Origin: JBGVSA01 sp047605765
GTDB taxonomy: Bacteria; Pseudomonadota; Gammaproteobacteria; Burkholderiales; Rhodocyclaceae
Direction: 5' to 3'
Length of the DNA: 64,000 bases
Assembly (NCBI GenBank): GCA_047605765.1
Contig: JASGFB010000004.1
Coordinates: forward strand, 9,104 to 73,103
Below, piece by piece: positions 16,325 through 27,214 of the stretch. Made by a program: the position numbers and the translations under genes. A model generated the notes under the pieces. It did not search any database. It worked only from the letters and a program-made list of their open reading frames with translations, and had not been told where the DNA came from. The first letter of the stretch is position 1. Every line of letters begins with the position of its first letter.

Positions 16325-16957
16325 ATGAACACTCTGTCTTCCACTCTTCGATTGACGGCATTGGCGAGCCTGTTGGCGCTCACCACCGGGGCAGCCATGG
16401 CACAGGCTCAACAGGAAGGACCCTGGCTGCTGCGCCTGCGCGGCACCTATCTCGACATGGTCAACAAGTCCGATCCCATTGGCGGCGTCGGCGCATCGGA
16501 TCGTATTTCGGTCAACAGCAAGTGGATTCCGGAATTCGACGTCAGCTATTTCTTCACGCCCAACATCGCCACCGAACTGGTGCTGACCGTGCCGCAAAAG
16601 CAGGACGTCAGCCTGGATGGCAACAGGATCGGCACCTTCAAGCACCTGCCGCCGACCCTGCTGGTGCAATACCACTTCATGCCCCAGGCGGTCATCCGCC
16701 CCTACGTGGGAGCAGGCGTGAACTTCACGCGCATCTGGGATGCCGACATCGCCGGCGGGACGCTCTCGCTGTCGAAGTGGAGCGTGCAACCGGCATTGCA
16801 AGTGGGCGCCGACTATCAACTCACGCGCAACTGGTATCTGAACGCCGACATCAAGAAGGTCTGGCTGTCGGCCGACGTGAAGTCCAACGGCACCAAGGTA
16901 TCCGAAGTCCGCCTCGATCCCTGGCTGTACAGCATCGGCGTGGGCTATCGCTTCTGA
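16325..16957 (+). CDS. ompW: Outer membrane protein OmpW
   Basis: This 210-residue OmpW-family eight-stranded beta-barrel has a signal peptide ending ALTTGAAMA. The mature protein begins QAQQEGPWLLRLRGTYLDMV. Family features are the strand EFDVSYFFTPNIATELVLT, the middle PPTLLVQYHFMPQAVIRPYV and GAGVNFTRIW, and the terminal strand LYSIGVGYRF ending in the aromatic residue needed for barrel insertion. OmpW forms a narrow hydrophobic channel in the outer membrane. The start at 16325 is preceded by AAGGA; upstream in-frame ATGs would spoil the signal peptide. It is a single gene with its own terminator. Confidence 0.94.
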   Translation: MNTLSSTLRLTALASLLALTTGAAMAQAQQEGPWLLRLRGTYLDMVNKSDPIGGVGASDRISVNSKWIPEFDVSYFFTPNIATELVLTVPQKQDVSLDGNRIGTFKHLPPTLLVQYHFMPQAVIRPYVGAGVNFTRIWDADIAGGTLSLSKWSVQPALQVGADYQLTRNWYLNADIKKVWLSADVKSNGTKVSEVRLDPWLYSIGVGYRF

Positions 16958-16976
16958 GCGGGCACGCCAGGCAAGC

Positions 16977-17007
16977 AAAACGGGCGCCACGGCGCCCGTT
17001 TTGTTTT
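16977..17007. terminator. Terminator between ompW and parC
   Basis: Arms AAAACGGGCGCC and GGCGCCCGTTTT meet around a 2-base centre and are followed by TTGTTTT. It lies between converging genes and can work in both directions. Confidence 0.88.
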
Positions 17008-17059
17008 ATGCGATACCGATGTGCCGATGGCACACCCGCATGGCCCTGCGCAGGCCGTG

Positions 17060-19456
17060 TCAACCGACCGTCTGCAGCCCCGTCGGCTTGAGCTTCTGCG
17101 GCAGGCCGCCGCCCTTGCGAGCGCGCTTGCCGCGACAGTTTTCCAGCGCCGCGCCCTTGAGCACGAATTCGATCGGCTTGCCGCCGCGCACGCCGGTGCC
17201 CTGCACCAGGAGTTCATCCTTGGGCGGACAGGCTACGGCCACCAGCGCTTCTTTCTCGTCGAGCCCCATGATGATCATGCCGCGACCGCGCGGCATGGTC
17301 TTCATTTCGGCACGCGGGAAGTACAACAGGCGGCCATTGCCCGACAGCGCCGCCAGCCATTCGCCTTCGACACGCGCCGGACTGAGGACGGTTTCGCCCT
17401 CTTCCATGGTCATGAAGGCTTTGCCGGCACGTTGGCGGCTGACCAGTTCGGACAACTGCGTAATGAAGCCGTAGCTGCCGCTGCCGGCGAAGAAGTACGA
17501 GACTTCCGGCGCGTCCGACAGGGCCACCGCCACGCGGGCCCCCGTCTGCAGTTCGATGAGCGTGGTCACTGGTACGCCATCGCCACGCCCGCCAGGCAGG
17601 TCGGTGATGCGGATCGAATAGGCGCGACCCAGCGTGTCGAGGATGATGTACGGCCAGGCGGTACGCGTTTCGATCACCGCAAAGGCGGCATCCCCCGTTT
17701 TGTAGCTGAGGGTCTGCGGATCGACACCGTGGCCCTGGCGCGTGCGAATCCAGCCATTGCGCGACAGGATCACCGTCACCGGCTCGTCGATCACCGGGGC
17801 ATCGGTGGCCACCACCGAGGCGGCCGCTTCGATCAACGTGCGACGGTCATCGCCGTATTTCTTGGTGTCCTCGGCCATCTCCTTGAGGATCAGGCGGGTC
17901 ATGGCGTTGCGGTTCTCGAGCAGGTCCAGCAGCGTGGTGCGCTCATCGCGCAGGCCAGCCAGTTCCTTTTCGATCTGCAGATATTCGAGCTTGGCCAACT
18001 GGCGCAGGCGAATTTCGAGGATGTCCTCGGCCTGCATTTCGGACAGCTCGAAGCGCGCCATCAGTTCGGCCTTCGGTTCGTCCGATTCGCGGATGACCTT
18101 GATGACTTCATCGATGTGCAGCCAGGCAGCCTGACGCCCTTCGAGGATGTGGATGCGGCGCTCGACCTGTCCCAGGCGGTGGCGCGTACGGCGCTCGACC
18201 GTGACGTAACGGAAGTCGATCCATTCGAGCAGCAGCGTCTTGATGCCCTTCTGCCCCGGGCGGCCGTCGCGGCCCACCACGGTGAAGTTGACCGGGACGG
18301 TCGACTCCAGGCTGGTGTGCGAGAGCAGCACGCGCATCAGCTCATCGGCATCCTGCGTGCGCGACTTGGGCTCGAACACCAGGCGTACCGGCTCTTTATC
18401 GGACGACTCGTCGCGGGCGGCGTCCAGCACGCTGAGCACCAGCGCCTTGGCGTTCTTTTCGTCCTGGGTGATTTCTTTCTTGCCGGTCTTGGGCTGCGGA
18501 TTGGTCACCGCTTCGATTTCCGACAGCACCTTGGCGGCCGACACACCATGCGGCAGCTCATTGATGATGATGCGCCACGCGCCACGCGCCAGTTGTTCGA
18601 TGCGCCAGCGCGCGCGCATGCGGATCGAACCGCGGCCGCTCTCATAGGCGTCGCGCAGCGTGGCATCGGGCGAAATGATCTGACCGCCCCCCGGGAAATC
18701 CGGCCCCGGCAGCAACGCGCGGATGTCGTCCAGGCTGGCGTCCGGCTTCTTGATGAGCAGGGTGGCGGCGGCCGCCACTTCGCGCAGATTGTGCGGCACG
18801 CATTCGGTCGCCATCCCCACCGCGATGCCGGAGGCGCCATTGAGCAGCAACATCGGCAGGCGTGCCGGGAACAGCTTGGGTTCGTCGAAGGCGCCGTCGT
18901 AGTTGGGCACGAAATCGACGGTGCCCATGTCGATCTCCGACAACAGCAGCTCGGCGATCGGCGTCAGGCGCATTTCGGTGTAACGCATGGCGGCCGCGCC
19001 GTCGCCATCGCGCGAGCCGAAATTGCCCTGGCCGTCGATGAGCGGGTAGCGCAGCGAGAAATCCTGCGCCATGCGCACGGCGGCGTCATAGACGGACTGA
19101 TCACCGTGCGGGTGCAGCTTACCGATGACGTCGCCCACCACGCGAGCCGACTTGACCGGCTTGGCGTTGGGCACCAGCCGCATTTCGCTCATGGCAAAAA
19201 GGATGCGGCGCTGCACCGGCTTCATGCCGTCTTCCACCTGCGGCAGGGCCCGCCCACGCACGACGCTCATGGCGTACGCCAGATAGGCGCGCTCGGCGAA
19301 AGCGGCGATGGGCAGGTGGTCGTCGGGGAGATCGCTCAGCGTCGGGGGTTGCTCGGGCGGCGGCGGTTCGGCCGGCGCCTGCGGCTCAACGGGCGGCGCG
19401 GCACCGTCGAACAGATCGAGTTCGCCGTCAGGCGTGTTGTCGTGAGGAGATGACAT
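17060..19456 (-). CDS. parC: DNA topoisomerase IV subunit A
   Basis: This 798-residue type II topoisomerase A subunit unlinks daughter chromosomes together with ParE. A proline-rich N-terminal extension (residues 1-45) precedes the core. The catalytic tyrosine is Tyr159 (GAAAMRYTEMRL). The quinolone-region loop reads HPHGDQSVYDA, with Gln120 at the position that is Ser80 in E. coli ParC. The assignment to ParC rather than GyrA rests on the neighbouring parE, the shorter C-terminal domain and the lack of a GyrA box. It is downstream of parE on the same strand, 53 bp away, and converges with ompW. Confidence 0.95.
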   Translation of the reverse strand: MSSPHDNTPDGELDLFDGAAPPVEPQAPAEPPPPEQPPTLSDLPDDHLPIAAFAERAYLAYAMSVVRGRALPQVEDGMKPVQRRILFAMSEMRLVPNAKPVKSARVVGDVIGKLHPHGDQSVYDAAVRMAQDFSLRYPLIDGQGNFGSRDGDGAAAMRYTEMRLTPIAELLLSEIDMGTVDFVPNYDGAFDEPKLFPARLPMLLLNGASGIAVGMATECVPHNLREVAAAATLLIKKPDASLDDIRALLPGPDFPGGGQIISPDATLRDAYESGRGSIRMRARWRIEQLARGAWRIIINELPHGVSAAKVLSEIEAVTNPQPKTGKKEITQDEKNAKALVLSVLDAARDESSDKEPVRLVFEPKSRTQDADELMRVLLSHTSLESTVPVNFTVVGRDGRPGQKGIKTLLLEWIDFRYVTVERRTRHRLGQVERRIHILEGRQAAWLHIDEVIKVIRESDEPKAELMARFELSEMQAEDILEIRLRQLAKLEYLQIEKELAGLRDERTTLLDLLENRNAMTRLILKEMAEDTKKYGDDRRTLIEAAASVVATDAPVIDEPVTVILSRNGWIRTRQGHGVDPQTLSYKTGDAAFAVIETRTAWPYIILDTLGRAYSIRITDLPGGRGDGVPVTTLIELQTGARVAVALSDAPEVSYFFAGSGSYGFITQLSELVSRQRAGKAFMTMEEGETVLSPARVEGEWLAALSGNGRLLYFPRAEMKTMPRGRGMIIMGLDEKEALVAVACPPKDELLVQGTGVRGGKPIEFVLKGAALENCRGKRARKGGGLPQKLKPTGLQTVG

Positions 19457-19509
19457 ATGCGGATCGTGATGCGAATTCAGCGTAATCGAAGCGGCCGCGA
19501 AAGGCCCCC

Positions 19510-21483
<1,974 letters not shown>

Positions 21484-21497
21484 GGCGATGCGTGGGG

Positions 21498-22214
21498 TCA
21501 GGCGGCCGCGGCGTCCTTGGGCAGCCACAGGCATTGGCCCTTGGTGGCCTTGTCGATATCGGCCAGGGCGCTGCCGTGGGCGGCCAGTTCTTCGTCATTG
21601 GCGCGCACGATCAACAGCGGCGCGCGCTCGGCGTTGTGGGTGAAACTTGCCGCCACCAGTTCGGCGGTTTCTTCTTCGAACCCGATGGTCAGGCTTTCCT
21701 GGCCACGGGTCATGGCCAGATACACTTCGGCCAGCAGCTCGGCATCCAGCAAGGCGCCGTGCAGCGTGCGATGCGAATTGTCGATCTCGTAGCGCGTGCA
21801 CAAGGCATCCAGCGATGCCTTCTTGCCAGGGAACATGTCCTTGGCCATGCGCACGGTGTCGATCACCTCGGGGTGACAGACCACGTCGATCTTGGGCAGG
21901 CCGAGGCGGTCGAATTCCATGTTCAGGAAGCCGACGTCGAAGCTTGCGTTATGGATGATCAACTGCGCGCCGTCGATGTAATCGGCGAATTCGCGCGAGA
22001 TGTGATCGAACAGCGGCTTGTCGGACAGGAAATCGTCCGACAGCCCGTGGATGCGTTCCGAATCGCCGACCTCACGTTGCGGGTTGAGGTACACGTGATA
22101 GTTGTTGCCCGTGAGCTTGCGCCCGAGCATCTCCACGCAGCCGATTTCGACCACGCGATCGCCCGTGCGCCAATCCAGCCCGGTGGTTTCGGTATCGAGA
22201 ACGATCTGCCGCAT
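21498..22214 (-). CDS. dnaQ: DNA polymerase III epsilon subunit (proofreading exonuclease)
   Basis: This 238-residue DEDDh 3'-5' exonuclease has Exo I with IVLDTETTGLD, Exo II with LIIHNASFDVGFLNMEF, and Exo III with HRTLHGALLDAELLAEVYL. A C-terminal tail of about 45 residues should bind the polymerase alpha subunit. The ATG at 22214 overlaps the tpiA stop as ATGA; a GTG one codon earlier also exists but is less likely. Its place between tpiA and parE suggests a growth-linked transcript of mixed functions. Confidence 0.95.
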   Translation of the reverse strand: MRQIVLDTETTGLDWRTGDRVVEIGCVEMLGRKLTGNNYHVYLNPQREVGDSERIHGLSDDFLSDKPLFDHISREFADYIDGAQLIIHNASFDVGFLNMEFDRLGLPKIDVVCHPEVIDTVRMAKDMFPGKKASLDALCTRYEIDNSHRTLHGALLDAELLAEVYLAMTRGQESLTIGFEEETAELVAASFTHNAERAPLLIVRANDEELAAHGSALADIDKATKGQCLWLPKDAAAA

Positions 22215-22996
22215 CACGCGCTCTTGGCCGCTGCCGTGTGGGCCTTGGCGAGGGCCGCATAAATGGCGACGAATTCCTCGGCCATCAGGGCCGCCGAACC
22301 GATCAGGCCGCCGTCGACGTCGGGCATGTTGAACAGGCTGGCCGCATTGCTGGCCTTGACGCTGCCGCCGTACAGGATCGGCATGCTGGCGGCGAAGTTC
22401 GGATCGCGCTGCGCCACGCGGGCACGCAGGAAGGCGTGTTCTTCCTGCACGATTTCGGGCGTGGCGGCGATGCCGGTGCCAATGGCCCAGCGCGGCTCGT
22501 AGGCCAGCACGATCTTGTCGTGGGCGGTGCGGATGTAACCGAAGGCGGCATCGAGCTGGCGCGCCAGCACTTCGTGGGTGCGGCCGGCGTCGCGCTCTTC
22601 GGCGGTCTCGCCCACGCAGATGATGGGCACCAGGCCGGCATCGATCGCTGCGAGCGACTTGCGGCCCATCAGGCCGTCGTTTTCATGCTGGTAATAACGG
22701 CGCTCGGAGTGGCCGATGATGACCATGTCGCAGCCCAGCTCCTTGAGCATCAGCGGCGAGGTCTCGCCCGTGTAGGCGCCGTTCAGGTGGTCGGAGGCGT
22801 TCTGCGCGCCCAGGTGGATGCTGCTGCCTTCGAGCAACTGCGCCAGTTGCGGGATGTACGGGAAGGCCGGGCACACCACCATTTCAGCCCCTTCGGTGAG
22901 GGTCGGCAGGGCGCCGCGCAGCTTTTCGATCAGCGCTCGGTTGCTGGCAAGGTTGCCGTGCATTTTCCAGTTGCCGACCAGCCACTTGTTTCGCAT
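22214..22996 (-). CDS. tpiA: Triosephosphate isomerase
   Basis: This 260-residue (beta-alpha)8 barrel interconverts dihydroxyacetone phosphate and glyceraldehyde 3-phosphate. Catalytic features are Lys in VGNWKMHGN, the electrophilic His in IIGHSERR, the base Glu in YEPRWAIGTG and the phosphate loop YGGSVKASNA. The start MRNKWLVGNWKMHGN at 22996 gives the normal N-terminus; the longer open frame covers the cupin-tpiA gap. The stop overlaps dnaQ by 1 base (ATGA). Confidence 0.97.
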   Translation of the reverse strand: MRNKWLVGNWKMHGNLASNRALIEKLRGALPTLTEGAEMVVCPAFPYIPQLAQLLEGSSIHLGAQNASDHLNGAYTGETSPLMLKELGCDMVIIGHSERRYYQHENDGLMGRKSLAAIDAGLVPIICVGETAEERDAGRTHEVLARQLDAAFGYIRTAHDKIVLAYEPRWAIGTGIAATPEIVQEEHAFLRARVAQRDPNFAASMPILYGGSVKASNAASLFNMPDVDGGLIGSAALMAEEFVAIYAALAKAHTAAAKSA

Positions 22997-23057
22997 GTTC
23001 TCTTCGTCCAATTGAATGAAAAATTGCCCCGCGCGGCAGTTGTGCCGCCGCGCGAGC

Positions 23058-23537
23058 TTACCGTCGATCGACGTCGTCGGTGGCGACGAAATCACGATGT
23101 CGCTGCGCGCCGTGGACCGACAGGTACAAGCGACACCCCTTGTCGGGGTAATCGCACACATCGAACTCCGGCCGGGTGCCGCCGACCAGATACCGCAATT
23201 CGCCCGTGCCCGTGTTGCGCATGGCGTGGGCCGGACCATGTGCCGGCAGACCGATGAAATCGCCCGCCCGCACCACGTGGCTGGCCGCGTCGAGTTCGAC
23301 GCTGGCCTCGCCTTCGAGTATGTAGATGAATTCGTCCACAAAGGCATGGCGATGCTTGACCGTGGTCAGTCCACCCGGCGGTACGCGCACCACGTGGACG
23401 CCCACCCGCGTCAGACCGGTGGCGTCGCCCAGCGAACGGGTGTGGCGCACCGCCTGCTCATCGAGCGGATGGCTCAGGCGCTGCTCCGGCATCGCGTCCA
23501 TGTCGTCCGCGCGGATGATGCAGTGTTTGGCGCTCAT
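23058..23537 (-). CDS. Cupin-domain protein
   Basis: This 159-residue single-domain cupin has motif 1 PPGGLTTVKHRHAFVDEFIY with two His and a Glu, and motif 2 RAGDFIGLPAHGPAHAMRN with a His, the pattern of a metal-binding cupin. A Cys and several Asp residues follow near the C-terminus. No substrate can be inferred; such proteins may be isomerases, dioxygenases or sugar binders. A GAGGAG site 7 bases before the ATG fixes the start. It sits 14 bp after radA on the same strand. Confidence 0.82.
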   Translation of the reverse strand: MSAKHCIIRADDMDAMPEQRLSHPLDEQAVRHTRSLGDATGLTRVGVHVVRVPPGGLTTVKHRHAFVDEFIYILEGEASVELDAASHVVRAGDFIGLPAHGPAHAMRNTGTGELRYLVGGTRPEFDVCDYPDKGCRLYLSVHGAQRHRDFVATDDVDRR

Positions 23538-23551
23538 CTCCAACTCCTCGC

Positions 23552-24919
23552 TTACGAGAATTCGCGCAGCGCCTCCATGGCCTGCTCGATGCGGTCGACC
23601 GCCCGCACCACCATGCCCGGGATCGGCTGCTTGGGGGCATTGGCGGTGGGGATCAGGGCAACCTCGAAGCCCAGCTTGGCCGCTTCGCGCAGGCGTTCCT
23701 GGCCGCGCGGGGCCGGCCGGATCTCGCCGGCCAGGCCGATTTCGCCGAACACCACCAGCTTGGCTGGCAGCGGCTTGCTGCGCAGGGACGAGACAATCGC
23801 CAGGCACACCGCCAGGTCGGCCGCCGGCTCAGTGATCTTGACACCGCCGACGGCATTGATGAACACGTCCTGATCCGAACAGACGATGCCGCCGTGCCGA
23901 TGCAGCACAGCCAACAGCATGGCCAGCCGGTTCTGCTCGAGCCCCACCGACAGGCGGCGCGGGCTGGGGCTGTGGGCCATGTCGACCAGGGCCTGGATCT
24001 CTACCAGCAAAGGGCGCGTGCCCTCCTGCGTCACCAGCACGCAGGCGCCGGGCACGGGCTCGGCGTGCTGCGACAGGAACAGCGCCGACGGGTTGGATAC
24101 GCCGCGCAGCCCTTTGTCGGTCATGGCGAACACGCCCAGTTCGTTGACCGCGCCAAAGCGATTCTTGATGGCGCGCACCAGGCGGAAACTCGAGTGCGTG
24201 TCGCCTTCGAAATACAGCACGGTGTCGACGATGTGTTCGAGCACGCGCGGGCCGGCCAGCGCACCGTCTTTGGTGACGTGGCCGACGAGGATCACGCTGG
24301 TGCCGGTCGACTTGGCGTAGCGCGTCAGTTGCGCTGCGCATTCGCGCACCTGCGCCACCGAGCCGGGGGCGGACTGCAGTGTTTCGGAATACAGCGTCTG
24401 GATCGAATCGATCACCGCTACGGTGGGCTTGGCGTCGCGCAGCGTCGCCAGGACGCGTTCGAGATTGATTTCCGGCAGCAAGGGCAGCGCGGCGCAGTCC
24501 AGTTGCAGGCGGCGCGCCCGCAGGGCGACCTGCTCGGTGGATTCTTCGCCGCTCACGTACAGGGCCCGCTGATGCGGTTGCATCTGCGCCAACGCTTGCA
24601 ACAGCAGGGTCGACTTGCCGATGCCGGGGTCGCCCCCGATCAGCACCACCATGCCGGGCACGAGGCCGCCGCCCAGTACGCGATCGAGTTCATCGATGCC
24701 GGTGGCCTGGCGCGGCGCCTCGCGCGGATCGATCTCGCCGAGGGTCTGCAACTTGCCGGCCCCGGCCGCCAGCGAAGCAAAACGGCCGCTCTGCGGCGCG
24801 CTTTCGGCAACGCTCTCGACGAGGGTGTTCCACTGCCCGCAACCGGGGCACTGGCCCTGCCATTTGGGGCTTTGCGCACCGCATTCGGTGCACACGTAGA
24901 TCGACTTGGCCTTGGCCAT
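23552..24919 (-). CDS. radA: DNA repair protein RadA (Sms)
   Basis: This 455-residue protein has an N-terminal zinc finger (YVCTECGAQSPKWQGQCPGC), a Walker A motif GGDPGIGKSTLL, a RecA-like core, the RadA-specific KNRFGAVNELGVF motif, and a C-terminal Lon-like domain (VGGVKITEPAADLAVCLAIV). RadA is a DnaB-type helicase that speeds branch migration in recombination. It starts 3 bp after the alr stop, so the two genes are co-transcribed. Confidence 0.97.
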   Translation of the reverse strand: MAKAKSIYVCTECGAQSPKWQGQCPGCGQWNTLVESVAESAPQSGRFASLAAGAGKLQTLGEIDPREAPRQATGIDELDRVLGGGLVPGMVVLIGGDPGIGKSTLLLQALAQMQPHQRALYVSGEESTEQVALRARRLQLDCAALPLLPEINLERVLATLRDAKPTVAVIDSIQTLYSETLQSAPGSVAQVRECAAQLTRYAKSTGTSVILVGHVTKDGALAGPRVLEHIVDTVLYFEGDTHSSFRLVRAIKNRFGAVNELGVFAMTDKGLRGVSNPSALFLSQHAEPVPGACVLVTQEGTRPLLVEIQALVDMAHSPSPRRLSVGLEQNRLAMLLAVLHRHGGIVCSDQDVFINAVGGVKITEPAADLAVCLAIVSSLRSKPLPAKLVVFGEIGLAGEIRPAPRGQERLREAAKLGFEVALIPTANAPKQPIPGMVVRAVDRIEQAMEALREFS

Positions 24920-24922
24920 TGT

Positions 24923-25996
24923 TCAGCTCGTCAGCACCGGCACGCGCTGGGCCAATGCACAGAAGAGTTCATACGACACCGTGCCGGCGGCACTGGCGAC
25001 TTCGTCTGCCGGCAGGCCTTCACCCCACAGCGTGACCGGCGTGCCGACGGTGGCGGCGGGTAGTTCGGTGAGGTCGACGGCCAGCATGTCCATCGATACC
25101 CGGCCCAGGGTGCGCGTGCGCACGCCATCGACGAGGATCGGCGTGCCGGTACCGGCGTGGCGCGGATAGCCGTCGGCGTAGCCACAGGCCACGACGCCCA
25201 CGCGCATGGCGCGGTCGGCCACGAAAGACGCGCCATAACCGACGTGCTGACCGGCGGCGATCGACTGCACGCCGATCAGTTCGCTCTCCAGCGTCATCAC
25301 CGGACGCAGACCGAGCGCCGCGCAGCTTTCCAGTTGCGGCATCGGCGAGCCGCCGTACAGCATGATGCCGGGCCGCACCCAGTCGGCGTGGGCATGCGGA
25401 AAACGCAGCAGGGTCGCCGAATTGGCGGCGCTGCGCGGCACGCCGAGTTCGCGCGTGGCACTGTCGAACAGGCTCCAGGCGGCTTCGATGCCGCGCACGT
25501 CGTCGGCGCACGAAAAGTGCGTCATGGCACCGATCTGGCCGACCTGCGGACAGGCGCGCAAACGAGCCAGCACCTGGGCTGCGCAGGATGGCGGCAAACC
25601 CAGCCGGTTCATGCCCGTATTGAGCTTGATGAACACGTCGACCGGGCGCGGCAATTCCATCAGTTCGAGCATGCGCAGTTGCTCGGCGTTGTGCACGGTC
25701 AGGGTCAGGTTCAGTTCGGCCGCCATGAGCACGTCGTCCTGGCGGAAGGCGCCTTCCAGCAACATGATCGGCTGCGTGATGCCGGCCCGGCGCAAGGCGC
25801 CGGCTTCGCTCGCTTCGAGCAGCGCAAAGCCGTCGGCGATATCGGCGATGGCCTTGGCGCAGGGCACGATGCCGTGACCGTAGGCGTTGGCCTTGACCAC
25901 CGCCCAGGCGCGGGCGTGCGGCGCGCGGGCCTGGGCCAGGAGATAGTTGAAACGGAAAGCCAGGGTGTCGATGCGTGCGCGGATCGGTCGTGCCAT
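24923..25996 (-). CDS. alr: Alanine racemase
   Basis: This 357-residue PLP enzyme makes D-alanine for peptidoglycan. The PLP lysine is Lys35 (WAVVKANAYGHG) and the second base is the Tyr in HVGYGASFVADR. Other motifs are FIKLNTGMNRLG, GVVACGYADGYPRHA and LGRVSMDMLAVDL. The start MARPIRARIDTLAFRFN at 25996 matches the family; the frame extends upstream without homology. It is coupled to radA downstream. Confidence 0.96.
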   Translation of the reverse strand: MARPIRARIDTLAFRFNYLLAQARAPHARAWAVVKANAYGHGIVPCAKAIADIADGFALLEASEAGALRRAGITQPIMLLEGAFRQDDVLMAAELNLTLTVHNAEQLRMLELMELPRPVDVFIKLNTGMNRLGLPPSCAAQVLARLRACPQVGQIGAMTHFSCADDVRGIEAAWSLFDSATRELGVPRSAANSATLLRFPHAHADWVRPGIMLYGGSPMPQLESCAALGLRPVMTLESELIGVQSIAAGQHVGYGASFVADRAMRVGVVACGYADGYPRHAGTGTPILVDGVRTRTLGRVSMDMLAVDLTELPAATVGTPVTLWGEGLPADEVASAAGTVSYELFCALAQRVPVLTS

Positions 25997-26069
25997 GAGT
26001 CTGGAGGGGGCGACGGCGGGTCTTGCGGCCCGTCGCGGATCGGCGCCGGACGAGCCGGCGCCGTGCCCG

Positions 26070-27023
26070 TCAAGGATGCGGGTTGTCGACGACCAGCGCA
26101 TTATCGCCCGGAACCGACCCGCCCTGGGTCAGTTCGGACATGTGCTGGACAGCGAATTCAGCGAAGGTCGAGTGCAGGCGGGCGCGGAAGCGGTCTTTGG
26201 GCACCAGCACGTTGAGCGACGAATACAGGCGCGGTTCGAGCGATACCGCCACCAGGGTGCCATCGCGCAGATCGCGCGTCAGCGAGGCGCGCGAAATGAT
26301 GGCGAAGCCCATGCCGTCGCGCACCAGTTGCTTGATGACCGCGAGACTGCCCAGTTCGGCCGTGCGCGCAAGGTTTTCGGGCGGCACGCCCGAGGCGCGG
26401 AAGAACTCTTCGGCCAGCGCCCGGATCGCCGCGCCCGGATCGCGATCGACGAAGGGGAACGGCTGCAGGTCTTCGGCACGCACCGAAGCGACCTTGGCCA
26501 GCATGTGCCCCGGCGGCACCACCACCATCAGTTCATCGCGATAGGCCAGCGTGCATTCGAGATCGGCGTCGCGTGAATCCTTTTCGACCATGCCGACGTC
26601 GATGTCGTGCGACAGCACGCGGTTTTCGATGTTTTCGGAATTGCCGACGAACAGGCGCGGCATCACGCGTGGGTATTTCTGCTTGAAACGCGTCAGCAAC
26701 TGCGGCAGCCAGTAAGCGGCGATGGTCGGACTCACGCCGATGGTCAGCACGCCGGTGAGCTCGTCGGTGAGCTCGTTGATGCGTGTTTCCATCTCGTCGG
26801 ACAGCCCGAGAATGCGCTCGGCATAGGCGAAGACGATTTCGCCCGCCGGTGTGAGCGTGACTTTGCCGTGCCCGCGATCGAGCAGGCGCGTGTTGAATTG
26901 CTCTTCCAGTTGCTTGATCTGGAAGGTCACGGCCGGCTGTGTCATGAACAGCGTTTCAGCCGCGCGTGTGAACGAGCCGTGCCTTGCGACGGCGTGAAAG
27001 ACCTGCAATCTCCGGTCAGCCAT
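26070..27023 (-). CDS. LysR-family transcriptional regulator
   Basis: This 317-residue protein has an N-terminal winged helix (VFHAVARHGSFTRAAETLFM, then TQPAVTFQIKQLEEQFNTRL) and a periplasmic-binding-like effector domain (LTIGVSPTIAAYWLPQLLTR). The spelling resembles CysB/CbbR-like regulators, but no target can be named. It is divergent from lplT with a 191-bp gap, the usual place for an autoregulatory LysR site. It is 73 bp upstream of alr on the same strand and could read into it. Confidence 0.92.
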   Translation of the reverse strand: MADRRLQVFHAVARHGSFTRAAETLFMTQPAVTFQIKQLEEQFNTRLLDRGHGKVTLTPAGEIVFAYAERILGLSDEMETRINELTDELTGVLTIGVSPTIAAYWLPQLLTRFKQKYPRVMPRLFVGNSENIENRVLSHDIDVGMVEKDSRDADLECTLAYRDELMVVVPPGHMLAKVASVRAEDLQPFPFVDRDPGAAIRALAEEFFRASGVPPENLARTAELGSLAVIKQLVRDGMGFAIISRASLTRDLRDGTLVAVSLEPRLYSSLNVLVPKDRFRARLHSTFAEFAVQHMSELTQGGSVPGDNALVVDNPHP

Positions 27024-27177
27024 GGCGCCACCCTGTATAAGAACTTTTTATTCCCGTCATTGCAGCACAAACGATCCTGGCTGTCACGCTTTTGTGAGGC
27101 GGACGGCACTTACCTGTCGCCATTCGTGTCGCCACGCCAATTCACACGTTCGCAGCGCAGGTACTGGAAACTGTCTG

Positions 27178-27186
27178 TGGTATAAA
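27178..27186 (+). promoter_or_regulatory. Extended -10 promoter of lplT
   Basis: TGGTATAAA, 28 bp before the lplT ATG, has both the TG extension and a near-consensus -10 hexamer. No good -35 is seen at standard spacing. Confidence 0.4.
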
Positions 27187-27214
27187 CGCGCTTTCGCCCG
27201 CATAAGAGAGATAC

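Noticed and set aside
17021..19453. Very long open frame antisense to parC (about 800 codons)
   Set aside because: It is a shadow of high-GC codon bias. The protein has no recognisable domains and the minus-strand gene is clearly parC.
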